A DNA stretch of 34,606 nucleotides from an uncultured Collinsella sp. (lineage in GTDB: Bacteria; Actinomycetota; Coriobacteriia; Coriobacteriales; Coriobacteriaceae): NCBI GenBank assembly GCA_900547125.1, contig URFU01000006.1, positions 1 to 34,606 on the forward strand, in the 5' to 3' direction. The notes beneath the pieces are model-generated. The model had not been told where the DNA came from and made no database searches. It worked only from the letters and a program-made list of their open reading frames with translations. Position 1 is the first letter of the stretch, and every line of letters starts with the position of its first letter. Position numbers and translations under genes: made by a program. Positions 1-6,376 of the stretch are shown one piece after another.

Positions 1-674
1 ACCACCCGGTGAAGCACCTGGTCTACGCCAGCTCCAGCTCGGTCTACGGCGGCAACAAGAAGGTGCCGTTCTCGGAGGAGGACCGCGTGGACTCACCGGT
101 GTCGCTCTACGCCGCCACCAAGAAGTCCAACGAGCTCATGGCCGCCGCCTACTCCAAGCTCTACTCCATCCCCGCGACAGGCCTGCGCTTCTTCACGGTG
201 TACGGCCCCATGGGCAGGCCCGACATGGCCTACTTCGGCTTCACCGAGAAGCTGCGCCGCGGCGACCCCATCAAGCTCTTCAACATGGGCGACAGCCGCC
301 GCGACATAGCCTACGTCGACGACATCGTCGAGGGCGTTAGGCGTGTAATGGGCGCCGCGCCCGAGGTGGAGATGGGCGAGGACGGGCTGCCGCTCGCCGC
401 GCACCGCGTCTACAACATCGGCAACTCGCACCCCGAGAACCTGCTCGACTTCGTCGACACGCTGCAGCGCGTGCTGGTGGAGGAGGGCGTGCTCCCCGCC
501 GACTACGACTTCGAGTCCCACAAGCAGCTCGTGCCCATGCAGCCCGGCGACGTGCCCGTCACCTACGCCGACACCACGGCGCTCCAGCGCGACCTGGGCT
601 ACAAGCCCGCGACGCCGCTCGAGGACGGCCTGAGGGCCTTCGCCAAATGGTATAAGCGCTACTACAACATTTAG
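1..674 (+). CDS. UDP-glucuronate 4-epimerase-like NAD-dependent epimerase, 5' end outside the window
   Basis: This is the C-terminal two thirds of an extended short-chain dehydrogenase/epimerase. The frame is already open at position 3, and the GTG at 9 is an internal codon, so the true start lies upstream. Visible motifs are SSSSVYGG (the catalytic Ser/Thr region), YAATK (the YxxxK dyad) and RFFTVYGPMGRPDMA. The last is typical of the enzymes that interconvert UDP-glucuronate and UDP-galacturonate for capsule or wall polysaccharide. The visible part is about 222 residues, against about 330-350 for whole family members. The next gene makes UDP-glucuronate, the expected substrate, which supports the assignment. 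UDP-glucose 4-epimerase is the main alternative. A hairpin terminator follows the stop directly. Confidence 0.85.
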   Translation, partial: HPVKHLVYASSSSVYGGNKKVPFSEEDRVDSPVSLYAATKKSNELMAAAYSKLYSIPATGLRFFTVYGPMGRPDMAYFGFTEKLRRGDPIKLFNMGDSRRDIAYVDDIVEGVRRVMGAAPEVEMGEDGLPLAAHRVYNIGNSHPENLLDFVDTLQRVLVEEGVLPADYDFESHKQLVPMQPGDVPVTYADTTALQRDLGYKPATPLEDGLRAFAKWYKRYYNI

Positions 675-680
675 GAATTC

Positions 681-706
681 ATGGCCCTGTAACAGGGGCC
701 ATTTTT
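681..706 (+). terminator. Intrinsic terminator after the epimerase gene
   Basis: ATGGCCCTG and CAGGGGCCAT form a GC-rich stem with one bulged G and a small loop, followed by a T run (TTTTT). It starts a few bases after the epimerase stop codon, so ugd may be transcribed partly from its own promoter. Confidence 0.75.
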
Positions 707-743
707 AATGCGGATTATTGTTCTTTGACAATTGGAGAATGAC

Positions 744-2003
744 ATGAAGATCGCTGTCGCCGGTACCGGCTACGTCGGCCTGTCCCTCGCCGTCCTGCTC
801 TCGCAGCACAACGAGGTGCACGCGCTGGACATCGTGCCCGAGAAGGTCGAGAAGATCAACAACTATCAGTCGCCCATCCAGGACGACGAGATCGAGCGGT
901 TCCTGTCGGAGGCCAAGGCGGGGGAGCGCGAGCTCGACCTGCACGCCACCGTCGACGTGGCCGAGGCCTATACGGGCGCCGACTACGCCGTCATCGCCAC
1001 GCCGACGAACTACGATTCCGACAAGAACTTCTTCGACACGAGCTCCGTCGAGGCCGCCATCGCCGCCGTTCGTTCGGTGAACCCGGACGCCTGGATTGTC
1101 ATCAAGTCGACCATCCCCGTCGGCTACACCGCGGGCCTTCGCGAGAGGCTGGGTGATTCCAAGATCTTCTTCAGCCCCGAGTTCCTGCGCGAGAGCAAGG
1201 CGCTCTACGACAACCTGCACCCCAGCCGCATCGTGGTGGGCGCGCCGAAGGACGACGCCGCGGCCGTCGCGGCGGCGGAGAAGTTCGCCGGCCTGCTCGC
1301 GCAGGGTGCCGACCCCGCCGAGTTGGAGCGCGTGAACGCCGACGGCACCAAGGGTATCCCGGAGCTCGTGCTGGGCACTACGGAGGCCGAGGCGGTGAAG
1401 CTCTTCGCCAACACCTACCTGGCGCTGCGCGTTGCCTACTTCAACGAGCTCGACACCTACTGCGAGGTGCGAGGCCTCAACACGCGCGACGTCATCGACG
1501 GCGTGTGCCTGGAGCCGCGCATCGGCAGCCACTACAACAACCCCAGCTTCGGCTACGGCGGCTACTGCCTGCCCAAGGACACCAAGCAGCTGCTGGCCAA
1601 CTACAGGGACGTGCCCCAGAACCTGATCGAGGCCATCGTGGACGCCAACCGCACCCGCAAGGACTTCGTGGCAGACGAGGTGCTGCAGATGGTGTGGGAC
1701 CGCGTCTACGCCGGCAAGGAGAAGCCGGTCGTTGGCGTCTATCGCCTGACGATGAAGTCCAACTCCGACAACTTCCGCGCTAGCTCCATCCAGGGCGTCA
1801 TGAAGCGCGTGAAGGCCAAGGGCGTGCCCGTGGTGGTCTACGAGCCCACGCTGGACGCGCCGGAGTTCTTCGGCTCCGAGGTGACCCACGACCTGGAGGC
1901 CTTCAAGGCCGGATGCGACGTGATCGTGGCCAACCGCTGGAGCGACGAGCTCGCTGACGTGGCGGACAAGGTGTACACGAGAGATCTGTTTAAGAGGGAT
2001 TAG
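744..2003 (+). CDS. ugd: UDP-glucose 6-dehydrogenase
   Basis: This enzyme oxidises UDP-glucose to UDP-glucuronate with two NAD+, feeding capsule or wall polysaccharide synthesis in the cytoplasm. The 419-residue protein begins with a Rossmann motif, GTGYVGLSLA (residues 7-16). It has the ATPTNYD segment near residue 85, the STIPVG segment near 122, and the catalytic Cys275 in FGYGGYCLPKDTKQ. Length is normal for the shorter Ugd class. The ATG at 744 is chosen because GGAG lies six bases upstream; the TTG at 732 overlaps that ribosome site. The gene follows the epimerase that would use its product. Its last 257 bp recur in degenerate form at 5864-6120. Confidence 0.95.
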   Translation: MKIAVAGTGYVGLSLAVLLSQHNEVHALDIVPEKVEKINNYQSPIQDDEIERFLSEAKAGERELDLHATVDVAEAYTGADYAVIATPTNYDSDKNFFDTSSVEAAIAAVRSVNPDAWIVIKSTIPVGYTAGLRERLGDSKIFFSPEFLRESKALYDNLHPSRIVVGAPKDDAAAVAAAEKFAGLLAQGADPAELERVNADGTKGIPELVLGTTEAEAVKLFANTYLALRVAYFNELDTYCEVRGLNTRDVIDGVCLEPRIGSHYNNPSFGYGGYCLPKDTKQLLANYRDVPQNLIEAIVDANRTRKDFVADEVLQMVWDRVYAGKEKPVVGVYRLTMKSNSDNFRASSIQGVMKRVKAKGVPVVVYEPTLDAPEFFGSEVTHDLEAFKAGCDVIVANRWSDELADVADKVYTRDLFKRD

Positions 2004-2010
2004 GGGAGAG
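1754..2010 (+). repeat. Direct repeat unit 1: 3' end of the intact ugd
   Basis: This stretch aligns without gaps to 5864-6120 at an offset of exactly 4110 bp. By eye there are 23 mismatches in 257 positions, about 91% identity. The match ends just after the stop codon, in the shared string TAGGGGAGAG. Confidence 0.95.
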
Positions 2011-2058
2011 GGTTCCCAACCGCGATTTTTAGCCTTATCTACAAGTCGCTTTGTCAAG

Positions 2059-2097
2059 AAAGAGGTCATATCGGCTAACGCCGATATGACCTCTTTT
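2059..2097 (+). terminator. Strong, probably bidirectional terminator after ugd
   Basis: A perfect 17-bp stem (AAAGAGGTCATATCGGC at 2059-2075 against 2080-2096) with loop TAAC is followed by a short T run. A-rich sequence on the left side would let it act in both directions. Its inner part, ATCGGC-loop-GCCGAT, recurs in the terminator after the second ugd 3' end at 6183-6227, while the outer stem differs. Confidence 0.85.
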
Positions 2098-2143
2098 GGT
2101 ATAAGTCCGATTCCTTTTGCAGCTGGTGGGCGATGCGTTGTTT

Positions 2144-2314
2144 TTAGCACGTTAAGCATCGAACACCATTTTCCCTGCTTTTAGCCTTGAGCACCAAGAG
2201 CGGGACATCGCCCGTGCTGCAATCGACTGCGTCGGGCCTCTTGATCCAGCCCGACAGGCTTCCGACTTCGTGGCTCAGCCAATGCGTCAACTCCACGTGG
2301 GTCATCCCAGACAT
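2144..2314 (-). CDS. Possible 56-residue hypothetical protein or gene remnant
   Basis: A minus-strand frame running from an ATG at 2314 encodes MSGMTHVELTHWLSHEVGSL and onward, ending RENGVRCLTC. The composition looks protein-like (regular hydrophobic/charged spacing) but I recognise no family. Its upstream side abuts the transposase remnant at 2328-2450, so it may be the C-terminal piece of a gene broken by that old insertion. It is equally possible that it is not translated. Confidence 0.25.
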   Translation of the reverse strand: MSGMTHVELTHWLSHEVGSLSGWIKRPDAVDCSTGDVPLLVLKAKSRENGVRCLTC

Positions 2315-2327
2315 TTTGCAAAGCTCC

Positions 2328-2450
2328 ATGCTTACATTGGTGACGGCGAGGTTGAAGTACATGGCGGAGCACGAGTGTGAAAGGAGGGGGTATCCGGATA
2401 TGTCGGAGCTGGAAGAGACAGATGAGCTGAACAAGAATACGGAGCGTTAG
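2328..2450 (+). pseudogene. Remnant of an IS256-family transposase C-terminus
   Basis: The translated end, from LTLVTARLKYMAEHE through MSELEETDELNKNTER, aligns residue by residue with the C-terminus of the intact transposase at 8519-9709 (MLVTARLKYIVEHE through MSKLEEMDELRGKAEG). Only about 40 codons remain. No terminal inverted repeat like that of the intact element is visible next to it. It lies in the opposite orientation to the intact copy. This is old insertion-sequence debris at the left edge of the accessory cargo. Confidence 0.85.
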
Positions 2451-2538
2451 ATTAGTCCGCACGGGTTGTTAGGCTAAGCTCGGATGTTGCCTTTGTTTAG
2501 GCTTGACGTCTTAACCTTCGATGTGAAAGAAGAGGTCT

Positions 2539-3405
2539 ATGCACCGTTTATCCTGCCGGTCTGTTCTCCCTATGATTCGCCTTATCCGTGGTTTTAAAGA
2601 ACAAAAGTGGGCTGAGCAGTTTTTGCGTGGCGATATATACATGAATACCCTTGGGTATTTTTGGAATGAGGGAAACGCGGAGCAGCAGGACTTTCTTGAG
2701 GGGGCCTGCGCATCTTTTGACCCCCATATCATACGGGGCTTTCCTAAAGATATACTCGGTGTCCTTGCAAAAGAATCGTATGCAATACCGAGAGGCGCAG
2801 GCTACTGTAATGTGTGCTGCTTTTCGTGTGTCCTCATTAAGCAAGTAGATACGAGAATCGACTTAATTGAATTGCCCGATCCGGGCCTTGACCTTGGTTC
2901 ATGGATTGTTGTTATTGACAATCCCTGTGAACTTATATCTAGGCTTAGGACAGCCGTTCTGCAATTGGGTTATGACTTTATGGCTGCCCCGGTTGAATAT
3001 AGAGATAGCATTCAGTTGAATCCCTCTGAAGCTGTTAAATCAACAATAGATTTAAAATTTCATGATCCATTACCTGCTTATATGGTTTTTCCAAATGGGA
3101 TTCCACATTTTAATGCAGGAGTGTTTGTAAAGAATGTTCGTTATGCAAAGCAAGCTGAATGGCGTATCGCCGTTAATAGGAATGAACGGTCATATGAGCC
3201 TCTAATTCTTAAGCTTGGCGATTTGACTGATATCGCTCATTTAACTAGGAGAACGGAGCTTACTGATGATCTGCAACGGGTGCACGGTTGTTCAGTCCCC
3301 TATTTGACTAGAGGGTGCTTTGGAACGAAGACTTCTCAAGAACTATCTCAGGATCTTTTTAAGTTAGGTAATGAGGAGCTTTTCATTACGCTGACGATTG
3401 GTTAG
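2539..3405 (+). CDS. Unrecognised 288-residue cytoplasmic protein, low GC, possible defence gene
   Basis: I cannot name this protein with confidence. It opens with an aromatic motif (MIRLIRGFKEQKWAEQFLRG, then DIYMNTLGYFWNEG) and later has VKNVRYAKQAEWRIAVNRNE followed by LILKLGDLTDIAHL. This layout resembles small uncharacterised families found near phage-defence genes, in which a protein reports on 'size of a small record' motifs such as F-x-G-x-I/L-Y and an EWRI stretch (a DUF2971-like pattern). That link is from memory and weak. No signal peptide or membrane helix is visible. ATG 2539 has AGAGG only three bases upstream; ATG 2572 starts at the conserved-looking region but lacks a clear ribosome site. 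The gene is AT-richer than the neighbouring ugd, suggesting transfer. It converges on the minus-strand gene at 3573. Confidence 0.7.
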   Translation: MHRLSCRSVLPMIRLIRGFKEQKWAEQFLRGDIYMNTLGYFWNEGNAEQQDFLEGACASFDPHIIRGFPKDILGVLAKESYAIPRGAGYCNVCCFSCVLIKQVDTRIDLIELPDPGLDLGSWIVVIDNPCELISRLRTAVLQLGYDFMAAPVEYRDSIQLNPSEAVKSTIDLKFHDPLPAYMVFPNGIPHFNAGVFVKNVRYAKQAEWRIAVNRNERSYEPLILKLGDLTDIAHLTRRTELTDDLQRVHGCSVPYLTRGCFGTKTSQELSQDLFKLGNEELFITLTIG

Positions 3406-3572
3406 CCCTCAATTGACCAGGATAAAAGGGACTACTGCTGGCTGATCTTGGTGCTTACATTCCATGCAATAGGTTTTTCGATTCCGGCAGAAGTGCTCTT
3501 AGTGTTGTCACTCGAGAAAAGTCCGGGCAGATGGCTCTTAATCAACCCGGTTCGGATCTGTCGTAATTGGAG

Positions 3573-5618
3573 CTATTCAGACTCAGCATCACAGCCTGTA
3601 TCACGCCTTTTCTCGATCAGCTTTTTAGCGAGTTCGAGGACGCTCTCGTCGTAATATGGCCAGTCTACGAAGTTTTCGAGGTACCCGCGCCCCGTTGCGG
3701 CCGACAGCTCATCGTTTATCTTGAGTGTAATCGCGACGAGCAAGGTCAGCATGCGATAGTAATCGGATCGAATGTTCGCCGCATCAGGGTCGGCGATCGG
3801 TGAATGCGCATGGTCGTATCTGTTCCTGAGACCCTGTGAGTTAGGGAAAGAGGCGTCGTTGAACATGTAATCGAGATATGCAGCCTCGTCGGGTGTGAAC
3901 AGCTTGCCGCAGTACGACAGCATTTCGTTTGAGACAAGGCCATCGATGAGCGCTAAATCACCGTCTCCGCATCCCCCAAGCGCAATTGCGCCATTATCCC
4001 AAACGGCCTTCAGGCAAATTGATTGAGGGGTTGGGGAGAGGGCGCCTGTTTCTTCGCACGCACTTACCAGCTGTCGGTCGACTAATTGCTGAAGCATCTC
4101 GGCGTTTACAGCATCATAATCGTCGAAGGTGACCATAGCATTCGAAATTAAATCGAAGAAGCAGCGAGCATGGTCGTTATGGCCTCTTCTGTATGTCAGC
4201 ATGAACTGGTCGCAGCACAGATAGAATCCCCACCTGTTAAAGTTGGCTCCGTCGATTGCGTACTTTTTCTCAGAGAGCGCGTTGAGGGTGCCAAAAGTTT
4301 TAAAGCTTTCATAGGGGAAATAGTCGCTGTCGATTTTTCCAATCCTCGAATATATTGAATAGGACTTAACGGCGCGCTCGATCTCTGGCCCTATCGACTT
4401 GCATTTGTCGAGCCACGAAGCTCCGCTTGACGGCAGCGCCAAGCTGAAACCACTGATTGAGTACTCCTCTGCAAAATAAACGTTGTACGTCCATTCGAGT
4501 GCATCTTCGAGCCTTGTACCGCGACTTTCGAGGAAGTGCGCGTATGCGACAACTTCGGCATTGGCAAGAGATTCCCGCATGTTGGATTTCGTATTCATTC
4601 GGTATTCCCCCAGCACGTGGGGCCCCAGCGTCGCAAGCAGGCCGCTCTCCTCGTGGGAGTGAGCAGGCGAGGCCATGAGACCGCTTCGGTCTACTACGTC
4701 CAGTAGGTATCTGCAATTGTTCATGATGCTTGCGTGATCGGCGTATTTGTCGAGCCAGATTTCGCTAAAGCTGTAGGTCAAGGTTAAGCCTTCGACCTTT
4801 ACTCCCTTGCAGGCAATCTGTTCAGGGTCGATCTGCACCCCGGCTCCGTACTTAAGCCCGGTGCCTTGTCGGAATAGCTCCTCCATAGCTTTATCGTGGG
4901 CCCGCTTTGCGCGCACTTTGACGTCCGGCGACGGTGAGAATCTACATTTTGTAGCGCCGGAAGGCCAATTGAAAAGTGCCTCCATGCAATTCGGGTTGGC
5001 GCGCTGGTCGTCGAGATAGCCGGTCATTATCGAATCGAAGTCGCCTTGGGAAAGGCTTTTAGGGAGGTGGATTGCGTTCTGGCTCCTTGATTCCGTCGCG
5101 TACTCGCGGATGAGCAGCTCAGCGGAATAGTACGGGTTTTCGACTAGTGATTTTCCTATCTCTACATCGAATAATTTGACGAGATTGTCGTTCTCCAAGA
5201 TAGAAGCTAAGCATTCGACGTGTCGCGAGAGAAGTTCGTCAATTTCCTCGCCGGAGATCAGCGTCTCTGCGCCGCAGGCGTGCACCAACCCCCAAAACTG
5301 AGCGGCGTATTGTATCTCGACTTCCTCATAAATATCGAGGATCCCCGTAGACTTGAGCGTCTCCCTCGTATACTTGCAAGCATTCGCGAAGAGCGCGGAA
5401 ACAGCCCTTGCAACATCGATGTCTTCAGCTTTCTCGAACAATTCAGGGACCGTTTCGAATGTGAGCTTGAGTTGATGTGCCTCTATTGCGTCGTTAATCG
5501 TCGCGATTTGATTGTGAGGTCCCTCCTTCAGGATATAAAGACAACGGTCTATGAAAAATCCTACGGCCCAGTCGCTGCTGTCATAGGAAACGATCCTAGT
5601 GTGGTTGAATTCTCGCAA
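3573..5618 (-). CDS. Large protein with a C-terminal HEPN/DUF4209-like RN-x3-H motif; candidate defence effector
   Basis: The protein has 681 residues, is mostly helical by composition, and has no signal peptide or membrane segment. Near residue 598 it has LRNRYDHAHS (3801-3832), an R-x4-H arrangement with Asn after Arg. This is the active-site pattern of HEPN ribonucleases and resembles the RNxxxHG motif that defines DUF4209. Helices follow it (YYRMLTLLVAITLKINDEL), as expected for a HEPN bundle. The long N-terminal part has no motif I recognise; it may be a sensor or scaffold. TTG 5618 is preferred as start because AGAAAGG lies six bases upstream; TTG 5624 would directly abut that site. It has no obvious operon partner: it converges with the gene at 2539 and is flanked upstream by the ugd duplication. 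Function as an RNase toxin is inference. Confidence 0.7.
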   Translation of the reverse strand: MREFNHTRIVSYDSSDWAVGFFIDRCLYILKEGPHNQIATINDAIEAHQLKLTFETVPELFEKAEDIDVARAVSALFANACKYTRETLKSTGILDIYEEVEIQYAAQFWGLVHACGAETLISGEEIDELLSRHVECLASILENDNLVKLFDVEIGKSLVENPYYSAELLIREYATESRSQNAIHLPKSLSQGDFDSIMTGYLDDQRANPNCMEALFNWPSGATKCRFSPSPDVKVRAKRAHDKAMEELFRQGTGLKYGAGVQIDPEQIACKGVKVEGLTLTYSFSEIWLDKYADHASIMNNCRYLLDVVDRSGLMASPAHSHEESGLLATLGPHVLGEYRMNTKSNMRESLANAEVVAYAHFLESRGTRLEDALEWTYNVYFAEEYSISGFSLALPSSGASWLDKCKSIGPEIERAVKSYSIYSRIGKIDSDYFPYESFKTFGTLNALSEKKYAIDGANFNRWGFYLCCDQFMLTYRRGHNDHARCFFDLISNAMVTFDDYDAVNAEMLQQLVDRQLVSACEETGALSPTPQSICLKAVWDNGAIALGGCGDGDLALIDGLVSNEMLSYCGKLFTPDEAAYLDYMFNDASFPNSQGLRNRYDHAHSPIADPDAANIRSDYYRMLTLLVAITLKINDELSAATGRGYLENFVDWPYYDESVLELAKKLIEKRRDTGCDAESE

Positions 5619-5624
5619 CGCCAA

Positions 5625-5863
5625 CCTTTCTCGCGTAATGTCGACTGCATAAGAATAACGCGTGTTCGATCTCGTCGGTGGTCAACGATGGCGCCTAGTG
5701 GGGTCCTTGATGTAAAGCGGATGGACCTTGAGGCCTCTGCCGCGCCCAGTTCCTCCTCTTATGATGTCAGACTTGATGAGTACGCGCTGTTGGTCAAAGA
5801 GGGCCCTGCCGATTAGACTGCTGCAATCAAAGGCCCCGAGGTGCACGTCAGCGTACACCACTA
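5625..5863. other. Stretch without a recognised gene between the HEPN-like gene and the ugd duplication
   Basis: Both strands have short open frames here, ending at 5816 on plus and 5682 on minus, with partly protein-like translations (for example KVHPLYIKDPTRR on minus). Neither matches a family I know or has a good start. It probably contains gene remnants and the upstream region of the minus-strand gene. Confidence 0.4.
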
Positions 5864-6113
5864 GAAGTCCAACTCCGACGACTTCCGCGCGAGCTCCATC
5901 CAGGGCGTCATGATGTGCGCGAAGGCCAAGGGCGCGTCCGTGGTAGTCTACGACTCCACGCTCGACGCGCCGGCGTTCTTCGGCTCTTAGGTGACCCACG
6001 ACCTGGAGGCCTTAAAGGCCGGCTGCGACGTGATCGCCGCCAACCGCTGGGGCGACGAGCTCGCTGACGTGGCGGACAAGGTGTACACGAGGGATTTGTT
6101 TAAGCGGGACTAG
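5864..6113 (+). pseudogene. Degenerate second copy of the ugd 3' end
   Basis: The stretch matches codons about 337-419 of ugd without gaps. The GAG at 1878-1880 of the intact gene is TAG here (5988-5990), an in-frame stop, and several substitutions change residues. Nothing of the first 1.0 kb of ugd is present upstream. The terminal stop and the following GGGAGAG are kept. It is a remnant produced by duplication or by recombination that swapped the locus end, and it brackets the cargo at 2100-5860 together with the intact gene. Confidence 0.92.
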
Positions 6114-6120
6114 GGGAGAG
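5864..6120 (+). repeat. Direct repeat unit 2: ugd 3' end copy
   Basis: This is the partner of 1754-2010, the same length with about 91% identity. Homology stops abruptly on both sides: at GAAGTCC on the left and after TAGGGGAGAG on the right. Confidence 0.93.
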
Positions 6121-6182
6121 GCGTCTGGTTGCAGTGGGCGGACTCAGATTAAGGCAAGATCACAGCACGATCATCGTACCTT

Positions 6183-6227
6183 AGGACGGGGGTGTATCGG
6201 CCAGCGCCGATACACCCCCGTCCTTTG
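6183..6227 (+). terminator. Strong terminator after the ugd remnant
   Basis: An 18-bp stem GGACGGGGGTGTATCGGC (6184-6201) pairs with 6206-6223 around loop CAGC and is followed by TTT. The central TATCGGC-loop-GCCGATA is the same as in the terminator after intact ugd at 2059-2097. The outer stem has changed on both sides with pairing kept. Confidence 0.85.
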
Positions 6228-6376
6228 TTAACTCGAAAATTCAATATCAGATACCACGGTCACGAGTTGAACACTAGCTAGCATGAGGCAAAATAAAAAT
6301 TGTTAGAGACTTGGTCGCTAAAAAACACTTGGCTTAGCACTGCAAAGCGAAAAATAGTCGATTGGAGAACAATGCG

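Noticed and set aside
705..2159. Minus-strand open frame of 484 residues
   Set aside because: Antisense shadow of ugd.
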